A stretch of 64,000 bases of DNA from Aquila chrysaetos chrysaetos (GCF_900496995.4 NC_054457.1:310001-374000), one strand, 5' to 3'. Shown: positions 1 to 10,891, counted from the first letter of the stretch. Translations and numbers: made by a program. The notes: a model not told the origin generated them from the sequence alone.

Positions 1-1045
1 AAGAGGAGCTGTGTTTCAGTACCAACCACTTCTGAGGCAGCTCGAACTCCTTCATATGCTGCCAATATCTCTTTTTCAGTTGGAGTATAGCGAGCCTCGG
101 ATCCTCGATATCCTCGACACCAAAACCCCAGGGGTCGGCCTCGGGTCTCCCCAGGTGCTTTCTGCCAGAGGTTCCAGGTAGGGCCATTCTCCCCGGCTGC
201 AGTATAGAGCACATTTTTAACATCTTGTCCTGCCCGGACTGGCCCAAGGGCTACTGCATGAACAATCTCCCATTTAATTTGTTCAAAAGCTTGTCATTGC
301 TCAGGCCCCCATTTAAAATCGTTCTTCTTCCGGGTAACTTGGTAGAGAGGACTTACAATCAGACTGTAATTTGGAATATGTCTTCTCCAAAAGCCCACAA
401 CACCTAAGAAAGCCTGTGTTTCCTTTTTATTAGTCGGTGGGGACATAGCTGCTATTTTGTTGATCATATCCATGGGGATCTGACAACGCCCATCTTGCCA
501 TTTTATTCCTAAACCTGGATCTCCTGTGCAGGTCCCTTGACCTTACTTTCTTTTATGGCAAAACCAGCCTTCAAAAGGATTTGGATTATTTTCTTCCCTT
601 TCTCAAAGACTTCTTCTGCTGTGTTGCCCCATACGATGATGTCATCAATGTATTGCAGGTGCTCTGGAGCTTCACCTTTTTCCAGTGCAGCCTGGATCAG
701 TCCATGGCAAATAGTGGGGCTGTGTTTCCACCCCTGGGGCAGTCGATTCCAGGTGTACTGGACACCCCTCCAAGTGAAAGCAAACTGTGGCCTGCAGTCC
801 GCTGCCAAAGGAATGGAGAAAAATGCATTAGCAATGTCAATTGTGGCATACCACTTGGCTGCCTTTGATTCCAGTTCATATTGAAGTTCTAACATATCTG
901 GCACAGCAGCACTCAGTGGTGGCGTGACTTCATTCAGCCCACGATAATCTACTGTTAGTCTCCATTCCCCATTACATTTCCGCACGGGCCATATGGGACT
1001 ATTAAAGGGTGAGTGAGTCTTGCTGATCACTCCTTGGCTCTCCAA
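1..1045 (-). pseudogene. pol: A-I pol fragment: reverse transcriptase into the connection region
   Basis: Translation of 1045-509 gives the front half of a reverse transcriptase, including a TIDIANAFF catalytic-Asp block, LPQGWKHSP and the YIDD active-site box (IDD in place of the commoner MDD or VDD). The frame then breaks near 511, where the run read as 'cctaaacctgg' is two bases shorter than the matching stretch in A-II and A-III. The downstream part (508-1) still aligns in another frame with the RT thumb, connection and start of RNase H. The frame is open back to the UGA at 1082-1084, so the first Met at 1045 need not be the start. Confidence 0.85.
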
Positions 1046-1081
1046 TTGGCAAATGAGCTTATGGATGGGGATCAGGGAGTC

Positions 1082-1585
1082 TCAGTTGGTGCAATATTGC
1101 CGCCGGTGCACCGTCGTGGTAGCAATTGGCACCTGTTGTTTTTCAACTTTCAGCAACCCCACAACCGAAGGGTCTTGAGAGAGACCAGGCAGGGTAGACA
1201 GCTGTTCAATCTCCTCCGTCTCCAATGCAGCTATACCAAAGGCCCAACAGTACCCTTTTGGGTCCTTGAAATACCCCCTCCTGAGATAATCTATACCAAG
1301 GATGCACGGGGCCTCTGGGCCAGTCGCAATGGGGTGTTTATGCCACTCATTCCCGGTTAGACTCATTTCAGCTTCTAATACAGTTAGCTCTTGGGATCCC
1401 CCTGTCACACCAGAGATACAGATGGGTTCTGCCCCTTTATAACTTGATGGCATTAGGGTACATTGTGCACCAGTGTCTACAAGAGCCTTATATTCCTGTG
1501 GGTCTGATGTGCCAGGCCATCGAATCCACACTGTCCAGTAGACTCGGTTGTCCCTCTCCTCCACCTGGCTGGAGGCAGGGCCCCT
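1082..1585 (-). CDS. pro: A-I aspartic protease domain
   Basis: This frame lies between the gag UAG (1586-1588) and a UGA (1082-1084) and is in phase with both gag and pol. It contains the aspartic protease signature ALVDTGAQCT and, about 70 residues later, an ILGIDYLRR block like the second conserved retroviral protease region. It has no start of its own beyond a GTG, so it is probably made by readthrough of the gag stop. It is almost identical to the A-III protease and carries no internal stop. Confidence 0.8.
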   Translation of the reverse strand, partial: RGPASSQVEERDNRVYWTVWIRWPGTSDPQEYKALVDTGAQCTLMPSSYKGAEPICISGVTGGSQELTVLEAEMSLTGNEWHKHPIATGPEAPCILGIDYLRRGYFKDPKGYCWAFGIAALETEEIEQLSTLPGLSQDPSVVGLLKVEKQQVPIATTTVHRRQYCTN

Positions 1586-1904
1586 CTAATCCTGGTTAGA
1601 GTATCCGTTACTCACTTTTCCCAAACGTGAATCAGAAGTCCCTTCAAGAGGATCAGAAATGAGATAAGCCCTTCTATTCTGTTTGGGGGACTGCTCACGG
1701 GAAACTGGAGCAGCAATTTTCCAAGAAGAATCCTCTTTTCTGGTTGCTTTTTCTCGCAACTCCCGTACCCGTGCATCCAGGACTGAGGTAGGTTTTCCAT
1801 CCCACTTCCTCATGTCCTCTCCATGGTCACGCAGGTAAAACCACAGGTTAGCCCATCGTGTGTACTTTCTCTCTCCTCTCTCTTGGGCAGAGGAATGCTT
1901 ACTC

Positions 1905-2486
1905 TGTGGTGGGTTGACCCTGGCTGGGTGCCAGGTGCCCACCAAAGCCGCTCTATCACTCCCCCTTCTTAGCTGGACAGGGGGGAGAAAATATAACCAA
2001 AGGCTCGTGGGTCAAGATAAGGACAGTTTAATAAAATGAAAGCAAAGGTCGCGCGCGAAAGCAAAGAAAAACAAATGATATTATTCTCTACTTCCCATCA
2101 GCAGGCGATGTCTGGCCACTTCCTGGGAAGCAGGGCTTCAGTACGCGTGGTGGTTGCTCCGGAAGACAAAAAATGCCTTCCCTTCTGCCTCCCTTTACTT
2201 AGCTTTTATATCTGGGCTGACGTCATATGGTATGGAATATCTGTTTGGTTAGTTTAGGTCAGCTGTCCTGGTTATGTCCCCTCCCAAGATCTTGCCCTGC
2301 CCCAGCCTGCCATTGAGGGAGGGGGCAAAAATGTTGGGGAGACAGCCTTGATGCTGTGCCAGCGCTGCTCAGCAGTAGCCAAAACACTGGTGTGTTATCA
2401 ACACCTCTCTAGCTACTAATGCAGAGCACAGTTCTATGAGGGCTGCTATGGGGACTATTAACTCCATCTCAGCCAGACCCAATACA
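1905..2486 (-). mobile_element. Solo LTR G1 (family G)
   Basis: A TG...CA element of 582 bp interrupts A-I gag. A-III has uninterrupted gag at the same place, which fixes the ends. The flanking 5-bp duplication is tactc (1900-1904) and tacac (2487-2491), one mismatch apart. Read on the minus strand it starts TGTATTGGGTCTGG, has a TATAAAAG box and ends in a U5 that it shares with family K. Confidence 0.9.
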
Positions 2487-3951
2487 TACACCCAATAGCT
2501 GCGATGCAGGCCTGTACAGGTGGGGAGGAGGACATATCCACTTTGACTTGCTGGAACTCCCGGGACAATTCCTCTACAGCTGAGACACAGGCCCGTAGGG
2601 AGGAAGAGAGACTTCCTTCGTATTGCCGGAGTTGGACAGCCAATTCATCCACCGTTTGTCCATGGCCTTCTTTCCAGGACATTACTGCCAATGAGTTGGC
2701 ATAGGTTGGTGGTGCACTTCGTAGAAACTTCCGCCACATGGGTTGTGTGCATTGGACTTCATCTGGGTCTGTGGGTGACTGCCCATTTTCTGGATCATTA
2801 TAAATCACCTCCAGCACGGCTAATTCCCTCAGGTACTGGATACCTCTCTCCATGGTGGTCCACTTGCCTTGGTGACATGTAACTTCATCCTTGAAGGGGT
2901 ATCTTTCCTTTACACCTAACAGAAGTCGCCTCCAGAGGCTGAGGACTTGTGTTTTTCTCCCAATCGCCTTGTCGATGCCCCCTTCCCTAGACAGAGATCC
3001 CAACTGCTTGGCTTCCTTACCCTCTAATTCCACACTACTAGCCCCATTATCCCAGCATCGGAGCAGCCAGGTAACAACGTGCTCACCTGGGTGGCGGCTA
3101 AAATCTTTTCGCATGTCGCGCAACTCACTCAGGGATAGAGATCGGGTGATTATTTCAGGTTCTGCCTCTTCCTCCTGTTCTCGCGATGACCCTGGTTCAT
3201 CTTCATCTCTCACTGAGCGAACTGATTTCTTTGTGTGTTTCTTTTTCTGTACAGGGGCGACTGATACTGGCACAGGTTGGTTCTCTGGTTTAGCTGCAGT
3301 ACCTGTCACCGGGGTTGGGGTAGCCACGCTGCCTGTTGCCGGGGTTGGGGTAGCCACGGTGCCTGCTGTCCTGTTTTCCATCTTTTCCCCCTTTTCTCCC
3401 TGAGGGTGCTGCCTAATATCAAGCAGTGTTTGGTAGATACTGGCCAGGGCCCAGCACAGTGCAGCGAGTTGTACGTCTTTGGAATAGCCACAGCATTTTC
3501 CTTTCAAATATTCTACCACTTCATGAGGGTTCTGTAGTTGTTCGGGAGTGACTTTCCGAGCCACTGGAGGTGAGAAGTTCTCTAGATACCTGCCCATATC
3601 CTCCCACATGCCGTGCCACCCATGAATATCCAGCTTTGGGGCAGATCTCTGGGTGGTACTCTTAAAGAGCCTTTTTGTAGCCCTAAACAAGACCTGAAAC
3701 ATATTCAGGAGGCATAGCACTAACAGCACACTGGCTTGCGCATCCCAAGGATATTCAAAATTCTCAAAAGCTGTTGTAATTAGTCGGAAGGAGAGAACGG
3801 AGGCAAACAGACGGGGGGAAGTATCCCCCGCTAACTTCCCCATGGATTGGGTGTAATTACCAATAAAATCTGATAGAAGGTGCCCGAAGTATGGAAATGA
3901 TATCACTGCCTCATACAGATTTCAGCTTAACCTCATGACCAGTGATTTAAT

Positions 3952-4526
3952 TGAGACAAGGGGAGTCAAAAGAATCTCAGTAGACATAATAAAGGGGGAT
4001 GAAAGATGATGTTTAGCGCTTACATTGTTGAAATTAGCTGACATAGAGACAGTCCTTGATAAGAAGAGCTGGTCCTAAGAACCAGCCAATAAGGTAAAGA
4101 CAGTTCCTGATAAGAAGCAGGAGCAGGCCCCAAGAGCCAGCTAAGACTGGTCTTGCGGCTTGGGTGAATACCAAGAAATCACTGAGCCTGCGCAAGAAGA
4201 AAGGTTACTAGCGGTGACGAAGAGGAGTCATCTATCTTCATCTCTGCGACCACCAGACGACCACCATAAAGAGGCACTGCGCAAGCACAGTTGAGAGGAG
4301 ACTATGGAAATGACCTCTTGGAGCTAATTTTAATATGAAGCAGGGACAGGTCATGCATATGTATAGGTGTATTGTGAATATGTAACACTTGACTGTATAA
4401 ACTTGAAACGAACTGCTGAGTCGGGCGCGCACGACTTTGGTGGGACTACCCCCTGTGCTGCCCAGCGCTGAATAAACATACCTACTTTACAATCTCACTG
4501 ACTGTGGAGTCTGTTTCCGCACATCA
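3952..4526 (+). mobile_element. Solo LTR H1 (family H)
   Basis: The element interrupts A-I gag between segments that are contiguous in A-III. It begins TGAGACAAGG and ends CCGCACATCA. It has a TATAAA box at 4396-4401 and an AATAAA at 4471-4476, so it is read on the plus strand. A 4-bp duplication (taat, 3948-3951 and 4527-4530) fits a class I (gamma-like) ERV. Two relatives are at 26612 and 52732. Confidence 0.88.
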
Positions 4527-4766
4527 TAATCATTTCACAAGTCGACATTGCCCAGTACAGCAAAATGATAATCCCAATCACTCTCCCAGAGGTGAGAAAC
4601 ATAACTACAGGCAATACATAGAGCATATAAGAATTTACAAAACGCCACCATGTAAACAAATGAACCAACATTATGACTAACATCTATTTATCTAATATAA
4701 GAAATGCGTATGACAAATTTGTTTCAACACGCTCTGGCCAGATCTGTCATTATCTCAACCCTTCGT

Positions 4767-4784
4767 GCCCCACGTTGGGCGCCA
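4767..4784 (-). promoter_or_regulatory. A-I primer binding site, tRNA-Lys type
   Basis: On the minus strand this reads TGGCGCCCAACGTGGGGC, an 18-base match to the complement of the tRNA-Lys(CUU) 3' end. It lies 8 bases from the LTR end, a wider gap than usual. Confidence 0.85.
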
Positions 4785-4792
4785 AAAAGGAC

Positions 4793-5251
4793 TGTCGTGG
4801 TTTCAGCCCAGCTGGTAACAAAGGACCACGCAGCCGCTCGCTCACTCCTCCTGCCCCCCTCCGGTGGGATACGGAGGAGAATTGGAGGAGAGAAAAGGAA
4901 AGAAAAACAAAAAACAACAAAACCAGAACCTTGAGGGTTGAGATAAGGGCAGTTTACTGGGACAACACAAAAAAAAAAAGAAGTTACAACAACAACAATG
5001 GTACTAATAAAAGAATATACAAAAGGAGTGATGCACAGTGCAACTGCTCACCACCTGGAACCCGACGCTCCGCCACTTCCCCCACCGAAAGCCAAGAGCA
5101 CCCCCCAGCTCGCTCCCCATTTATATACTGAGCATGATGTCACATGGTATGGAATAGCTCCTTGGCTAGTTCAGGTCAGCTGCCCCGGCTATGCCCCCCC
5201 ACCTCCCAGGTTCCTGTAAAAATTAACTCTATCCCAGCTGAACCCAGGACA
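4793..5251 (-). mobile_element. A-I 5' LTR (family A, 'TTTCAGCCCAG' subtype)
   Basis: A 459-bp LTR bounded by TG and CA. On the minus strand it runs from TGTCCTGGGTTCAGC to a CCACGACA end, with a TATATAAAT promoter box near 5120-5127. It differs from the A-II and A-IV LTRs by a TTTCAGCCCAG rather than TTTAACCCCAG motif near its 3' end, and it matches A-III. Confidence 0.9.
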
Positions 5252-6962
5252 TCCACCTGTTGGCTATTTTGATGTTCTTCAGTGGCCTGCCTCTTGGGTA
5301 CATGAGCATCTACGTGGTGTACTTTTACAACCAGATTCTCTAGCTGGGACGCAATATCTTGCCACAGTGCGGCAGCCCAAATGGGTTTACCTCTGCACTG
5401 CCAGTTGCTCTGCTTCCATTGCTGTAGCCACCCCCACAGGGCATTTGCCACCATCCATGAGTCAGTATAGAGATAGAGCACGGGCCACTTTTCTCTTTCA
5501 GCAATGTCTAACGCTAGCTGGATGGCTTTCACTTCTGCAAACTGACTCAATTCACCTTCTCCTTCAGCAGTTTCTGAGACTTGTCGTGTAGGACTCCATA
5601 CAGCAGCCTTCCACCTCCGATGCTTTCCCACAATGCAACAGGATCCGTCAGTGAACAGGGCATATTGCCTCTCATTTTCTGGCAGTTTATTATACAGCAG
5701 GGCCTCTTCAGCCGGTGTTACCTCCTCCTCTGGCAACATTCCAAAATCTTTGCCTTCTGGCCAGTCCGTGATCACTTCCACAATTCCTGGGCGACTGGGA
5801 TTTCCTATGCGAGCCCGTTGTGTGATCAGTGCGGCCCACTTACTCCATGTGGCATCAGTTGCATGATGTGTAGAGGAGACCTTCCCTTTGAACATCCAGC
5901 CCAGCACTGGCAGTCGGGGTGCTAAGAGGAGCTGTGTTTCAGTACCAACCACTTCTGAGGCAGCTCGAACTCCTTCATATGCTGCCAATATCTCTTTTTC
6001 AGTCGGAATATATTGGATCCTCTGTATCGCTGACTCCAAGACCCCAGGGGTCGACCTCGGGTCTCCCTGGGTGCTTTCTGCCAGAGGTTCCATGTAGGGC
6101 CATTCTCCCCGGCTGCAGTGTAGAGCACATTTTTAACATCTTGTCCTGCCCGGACTGGCCCAAGGGCTACTGCATGAACAATCTCCCGTTTAATTTGTTC
6201 AAAGGCTTGTCGTTGCTCAGGGCCCCATTTAAAATCATTCTTTTTCCGGGTCACTTGATAGAGAGGGCTTACAATCAGACTGTAATTTGGAATATGCATT
6301 CTCCAAAAAACCACAACACCTAAGAAAGCCTGTGTTTCCTTTTTATTAATTGGTGGAGACATAGCTGCTATTTTGTTGATCACATCCATTGGGATCTGAT
6401 GACGCCCATCTTGCCATTTTATTCCTAAAAACTGGATCTCCTGTGCAGGTCCCTTGACCTTACTTTCTTTTATGGCAAAACCACCCTTCAAAAGGATTTG
6501 GATTATTTTCTTCCCTTTCTCAAAGACTTCTTCTGCTGTGTTGCCCCATACAATGATGTCATCAATGTATTGCAGGTGCTCTGGAGCTTCACCTTTTTCC
6601 AGTGCAGTCTGGATTAGTCCATGGCAAATGGTGGGGCTGTGTTTCCACCCCTGGGGTATTCGATTCCAAGTGTACTGGACACCCCTCCAAGTGAAAGCAA
6701 ACTGTGGCTGGCACTCTGCTGCCAGAGGGACTGAGAAAAACGTATTAGCGATGTCAATTGTGACGTGCCACTTGGCTGCCTTTGACTCTAGTTCGTATTG
6801 AAGTTCTAGCATACCTGGAACAGCAGCACTCAGCGGTGGCGTAACTTCGTTCAGGCCACGATAGTCAACTGTTAGTCTCCACTCCCCGTTAGACTTTCGC
6901 ACTGGCCATATGGGACTATTAAAGGGTGAGTGAGTTTTGCTGATCACTCCTTGGCTCTCCAG
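5252..6962 (-). pseudogene. pol: A-II pol: reverse transcriptase and RNase H, truncated by A-I
   Basis: The frame starting after the UGA at 6963-6965 encodes RT with TIDIANTFF, LPQGW-like (IPQGW) and YIDDIIVWG motifs, then continues in a second frame (from about 6093) into the RNase H domain with FTDGSC and YTDSWM, ending at the A-I LTR. A frameshift lies near 6010-6030, where a short deletion relative to A-III removes part of the SEARYTPTEKE region. Integrase would lie left of the window, beyond A-I. Confidence 0.82.
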
Positions 6963-7174
6963 TCAACGAATCAACTTGTGGATGGGTATCAGGGAGTCTT
7001 GGTTGGTGCGATATTGCCGGCGGTGCACCGTCATGGTAGCAATTGGCACTTGTTCTTCAACCCTCAGCAACCCCACAATCGAAGGGTCTTGAGAGAGACC
7101 AGGCAGGGTAGACAGCTGTTCAATTCCCTCCATCTCCAAGGCAGCTATACCAATAGCCCACCAATACCCCTTTG

Positions 7175-7588
7175 TGTGGGAACAAATTTAGCTAACGGTC
7201 ACAAGAGCATTCCAGACGCCTTTAGAAGACCTTGAACAGAATAAACAAGAAGACAAAAAAAAAGAAAGATGATAATAAAGCCAATTAGAAGAACACAAGT
7301 GCGCATTCCACGATAAAGGGAACTTGGCACAAAGATCCTCAATTCGGCAGTTTATCTTGACCAATTAGACTGAGACAAGTTTCGCATGTTTTAGTTGGTA
7401 TAACCAATTATGTCTTATGTTTATGCGCGTGTACAGTGATGGTATAACCAATCATATTCTATGCTTGTGCGCATGTACAATGACTTTGCAGAATATGGGA
7501 TTATAAATATGTGTGTGTTTTAGCAATAAAGGGTCGTCTGTCGTCTGCTTTCAACTTTACAGGCGTCTGTTTATTTCTACCTCCTGCA
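7175..7588 (+). mobile_element. B-I 5' LTR
   Basis: Starts TGTGGGAACA and ends CTCCTGCA (414 bp). It has a TATAAATA box near 7501 and AATAAA near 7525. Two tandem copies of a roughly 45-bp unit (GGTATAACCAAT...TTATGC) lie in U3; the solo copy at 62116 has three. Confidence 0.93.
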
Positions 7589-7590
7589 AA

Positions 7591-7608
7591 TGGTGACCCC
7601 GACGTGGC
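7591..7608 (+). promoter_or_regulatory. B-I primer binding site, tRNA-Trp type
   Basis: TGGTGACCCCGACGTGGC matches the complement of the tRNA-Trp 3' end in the first 16 of 18 bases. It starts two bases after the LTR. tRNA-Trp is the primer used by avian alpharetroviruses. Confidence 0.8.
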
Positions 7609-7736
7609 CCTGAGAGCGCAGAAGACGCGGCAGGAGAAGCCCTGGTTGGAGGTACTGCTGTCGGCGGGACCGAAGCAGGGAAGCTGAGCTTAGGCTAAGA
7701 AGACACCTGAAAGGAAGGTGAGCAACCAGGGGCAGT

Positions 7737-9230
7737 ATGGGGCAGAACATGTCCTCGGAGGAAAGGGCAATAGTCAGACTCCTACTGCGTATACTCTCTA
7801 AGAGAGGAATTAAATGTAATGAATCCTCCGTGAGAAGGTTATTGAAATGGTGTCGAGTTCAGGGCTATCCTGCTGAAACGGCTACCGCATTTGAGCCTTA
7901 TATTTGGGCAGAAATTGGAACAAAATTACGGGATGCGATCTCTAAAGGGGATCAACACACTGAAGACCTGGTTATTACTTGGCGGTTGCTTTTTGACAAT
8001 ATACGATCCTTACGGGCAGAAAGAAAGGTGGCAGCAGAGGCAAATTCGATTTTGAATCCAAAAGTATCGGTGTCGGTAAATGGCGATGAGGACAGAAACA
8101 ATACCAATGAGTCATCTTGTTCGCATTGTCCCTCTGTCTGTACTTGTCATAAAATGACATTACCGTATGGTTCAGTAAAAGAGCCAAAAAAGGCATCGCC
8201 ACCTATTCTACCACGAAACCCTGAGAAAGAAATACGCCCAATTAAGCCGTCTATGGGTTTATATCCACCTTTACCTGACAATGATGATAATTGGCCAGAA
8301 CCTCCCCGAGACGATATTTCTTTAGAAAAAGAAAAACCGCCGCCAAGTTACGATGTAGCTGAAGACTTGGGCTGTCACCCAAGAAGTTACTGGAGAGAAA
8401 AACATAAGAAAGCAGCAAGCGAGGGAGTGGTCGTTCCTCATGCTTATCCTGTTATAGTGAGGGCAAATGATGCAAATGAATGGAATCCCTTTTCATGGGA
8501 TTTGATAAAAGAAGTGTGCAAGTCAGTCCATAATTATGGGCTGATGGCTCCTTACACCGAAGCGCTACTCGACAATATTTTCGGAGCTCAACTTTTGACT
8601 CCGTATGATTGCGGTCAATTAGCCAGCATGCTATTAAAGCCAACTCAGAAAATGTTGTGGAGAGACAGATGGAGGGGACTGTGTGAAGAAGTTGCTATAA
8701 AAAATTTGGATAGACCTGATGATGACCCCATGAAGGCAATAGGGATGGATCACCTTATTGGGACTGGCAAATTTACTGATCCAAGATTACAGGCAAGGTT
8801 TCCCATAGAGGCCTTGAGAACTGCTTCAGTAATGGCGTTTAAAGCAATGACGACTCTGCCAGAAGAGGGTAGAAATGTTATGTCGTTCACGCAGATTAAG
8901 CAGGGTCCCCAGGAATCGTACATGTCCTTCACTGACAGACTGAGAGATGCAGTAACTAAACAAGTATCGAGTGTGGAGTCTCAGAATGCTTTGGCGCTAA
9001 AATTAGCAGTAGAGAATGCAAATGCTGACTGTAAAAAGCTTTTGATGGCGTTACCCAGAGATGCCAGCCTTGTCGATATGGTCGAGGCATGTAACCAGAC
9101 TGGAACTACATCAGCAAAGGTACTTGCAAAACAATTTGGAATAACCAATGGAGATGCAAAAGCCTTTACACAGACATGTTCTGAGTGTCAACTTGTGGGA
9201 ACAAATTCACCTGGAGCCGTAAATCCATGA
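7737..9230 (+). CDS. gag: B-I gag (matrix to capsid) fused in frame to the integrase N-terminal region
   Basis: A 497-residue frame from ATG 7737. MGQNMSSEE supplies an N-myristoylation-type glycine. A PPPSYD late-domain motif (PPxY) lies near residue 204. The capsid begins around VVPHAYPV (about residue 228), and the major homology region IKQGPQESYMSF...RL is near residues 386-405. The usual zinc-knuckle nucleocapsid is absent: at about residue 478 the sequence jumps to an integrase-like TCSECQ zinc-binding pair. The frame ends at TGA 9228-9230, probably a decayed CGA. As Gag it lacks RNA-binding knuckles and would be defective. Confidence 0.88.
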   Translation: MGQNMSSEERAIVRLLLRILSKRGIKCNESSVRRLLKWCRVQGYPAETATAFEPYIWAEIGTKLRDAISKGDQHTEDLVITWRLLFDNIRSLRAERKVAAEANSILNPKVSVSVNGDEDRNNTNESSCSHCPSVCTCHKMTLPYGSVKEPKKASPPILPRNPEKEIRPIKPSMGLYPPLPDNDDNWPEPPRDDISLEKEKPPPSYDVAEDLGCHPRSYWREKHKKAASEGVVVPHAYPVIVRANDANEWNPFSWDLIKEVCKSVHNYGLMAPYTEALLDNIFGAQLLTPYDCGQLASMLLKPTQKMLWRDRWRGLCEEVAIKNLDRPDDDPMKAIGMDHLIGTGKFTDPRLQARFPIEALRTASVMAFKAMTTLPEEGRNVMSFTQIKQGPQESYMSFTDRLRDAVTKQVSSVESQNALALKLAVENANADCKKLLMALPRDASLVDMVEACNQTGTTSAKVLAKQFGITNGDAKAFTQTCSECQLVGTNSPGAVNP

Positions 9231-9902
9231 GGTTTGTATTCTTTACAATTTTGGCAAATGGATATAACACATGTACCTGAGTTTGGTAAATTGAAATATG
9301 TCCATGTGTCTGTGGATTGTTTTTCTGCAGCTGTATGGGCAACAGCGCAGACGGGAGAAACAAGTCGACACGTCCAGAGACACCTGCGTTCGGCTTTTGC
9401 AGCACACGGCATTCCACTTTAGATAAAAACTGACAATGGGCCGTGCTACATCGCACAGACAACTCAAAAGTTTTTTAGTCAATGCGGTATTGTACACACC
9501 ACAGGTATACCACATTCCCCTACAGGCCAGGCAATTGTAGAACGCATGAATCAGACTTTGAAACGCCAACTGCAAAAACAAAAAGGGGGAGAGCAGATGG
9601 CTACTCCTCACGAACGATTGAACAAAGTTGTATATGTGTTGAATTACTTGAGATTGACAGATGGCGAAAGTGTACCACCAATTGTAAAACATGTGCAAGG
9701 CATGGTAGGAGATTTGTTTGACATTAATAGCAATGTTCAAGTTAGGGTTAAAAATGTTGAGAAAAATGTATGGGAAGGACCATTTCAATTAATAACCTGG
9801 GGACGAGGTTATGCTTGTGTTGTTACAGATCGTGGAACAAGATGGGTACCAGCAAAGTGGGTAAAACCCTGGACAGGCGTTACATCCTTGGAAAAACACT
9901 GA
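9231..9902 (+). pseudogene. pol: B-I integrase core and C-terminal domain
   Basis: In the same frame as gag. The catalytic Asp lies in QMDITH (about 9259), the second in KTDNGP (about 9429) and the Glu in GQAIVERMNQ (about 9534-9545). The C-terminal WGRGYACV...WVPAKWVKP block (about 9795-9870) is typical of beta-like integrases. A TAG at 9420-9422 and the upstream TGA at 9228-9230 break the frame. A deletion also shortens the segment between the Glu region and the C-terminal domain. All three acidic residues remain readable. Confidence 0.85.
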
Positions 9903-10306
9903 ACCTAAAAGGACTCCTCCTCGCTGTTATAGGTGACACACATAAGGGAAGAATGGATGATCCAGCAATCAAAACAGAATGTATGGGTAATCTTGGCGAA
10001 CATAACGCATCAAGAAGCTGTCTATTTTGCTTGTATATAGAAATGCTACAGCTTGGTGTAACTATATCTATTCCAGAATAGCACACTCTTTTTTCTATTC
10101 CAGCTGCTTTACCTGCGGGGATGTTTTTAATTCGTGGGGACAGAGCCGGGGGGGGTGGAATTCCATTGAAACTTAACGGGAGGCCATGTAGCCTCGGACG
10201 ACTTACGTTACTAACACCCGATATCAATATGATTCACAGTAAAAGGCTCATGATAACTGACACAGGGTTAAGTGGATAACTAGCAAGTTTGGGAATTACG
10301 GGATGA
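9903..10306 (+). other. B-I env-region remnant without a readable frame
   Basis: Between the integrase end and the first membrane-anchor-like frame I see only short open stretches and no recognisable surface-protein motif. By position in a class II provirus this should be what is left of env after deletion. Confidence 0.4.
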
Positions 10307-10519
10307 TTGAAAGATTTGCTTATGCATGGCTTAGTTATTCTAATTGTAGTATTAGCAGTTGTAATGATTGTACCATGTATCATAAAAATAGTTGAACGTA
10401 TGATTGCAAAAGCATTTCATGTAACTTGGCTTGCACAAAAACAAAAAGGGGGAATTGTGGGAGATTTCATGGAAAATGGGGAACATTTCTTTGAGCCTGA
10501 TTATTTAGAGTTAGCATAA
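10307..10519 (+). pseudogene. env: B-I membrane-anchor and tail frame, env-like
   Basis: A 70-residue frame with one long hydrophobic segment (residues about 7-28, LVILIVVLAVVMIVPCII) followed by a basic stretch, as in a retroviral transmembrane-protein anchor and tail. It runs into a purine tract (aaaaacaaaaaggggg, 10438-10453) that resembles a polypurine tract yet lies 450 bp before the real 3' LTR. It may come from a different env than the second anchor downstream. No ectodomain is present. Confidence 0.5.
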
Positions 10520-10773
10520 GTAGGCCACAGTTAGCATGAGTGGGCCGGAGTACGTGACAGCTGCAGTATGAAAGGACTTTTGAACCACCAGAAAAACAAC
10601 GGACATGAGGAACTTGGACAGTGGAGCAATTAATAAACAAGATAACAGAACTGCAGAGGCAAGAAGGAGCTGCAAGAGCTTTATCGCAATTAAGCAAGCT
10701 GTCATTTCGGCTTAGAGCATTTAGCTGCGGGAAGGGGGCTTAGGAGTTGGTTTGTATCTTTGTTAAAAATCGG

Positions 10774-10891
10774 TGTTTCTTTTATTCTTGTGTATTTTAT
10801 TAGGTATAATGTTGCTTTTACCGTGTTTAATTAATTGTGTTCATAGATCTTTGCAAAGAGCAATACAGCATGTGTTAATTGTCGAAAAATA
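10774..10891 (+). pseudogene. env: B-I env transmembrane anchor and cytoplasmic tail, 3' end
   Basis: The frame ending at TAA 10889-10891 reads a hydrophobic segment (VFLLFLCILLGIMLLLPCL) then a basic amphipathic tail (HRSLQRAIQHVL), directly before the polypurine tract. This is the expected place and form of an env C-terminus. Upstream (about 10600-10730), a charged helical stretch EQLINKITELQRQEG may be the membrane-proximal part in a different phase. Confidence 0.6.

Larger units (their letters stand above)
1586..4683 (-). pseudogene. gag: A-I gag, split by two LTRs and one nonsense codon
   Basis: The start at 4683 matches the A-III gag start. The three coding parts are 4683-4527, 3951-2492 and 1904-1586, separated by solo LTRs H1 and G1. 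Relative to A-III, a Trp codon is TGA at 3922-3924. Parts in order: hydrophobic N-terminus, further hydrophobic segment, short Thr/Pro/Ala repeat (about two units against four to five in A-III), basic KKKHTKK patch, acidic stretch, a capsid-like helical region with WLLRCWDNGA, and a charged C-terminus. No Cys-His knuckle is present. The gag stop is TAG at 1586-1588, followed by AGG GGC CCT as in the other copies. Confidence 0.85.
1..5251 (-). mobile_element. Family A provirus A-I, 5' LTR to mid-pol; 3' end lies beyond the window
   Basis: On the minus strand the order is LTR (5251-4793), tRNA-Lys-type primer site, gag, protease and pol, with pol running off position 1. The 5' LTR directly abuts the interrupted RNase H region of another family A copy (A-II), whose sequence resumes at 5252. 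A-I therefore looks like a provirus inserted into A-II pol, with its 3' LTR to the left of the window. It carries two solo LTRs (G1, H1) in gag. It shares the LTR subtype and the protease-pol UGA position with A-III, so it belongs to that subfamily. A premature gag stop and a pol frameshift make it defective. Confidence 0.85.

Noticed and set aside
537..884. Plus-strand 115-codon frame, repeated at 6454-6801 and 40558-40905
   Set aside because: Antisense shadow of RT in each family A copy, repeated only because pol is repeated.
2891..3403. Plus-strand frame antisense to A-I gag (also 42325-42897 and 63091-63480)
   Set aside because: Shadow of the conserved gag reading frame on the other strand. 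Its Ser/Arg-rich content follows from gag codon composition.
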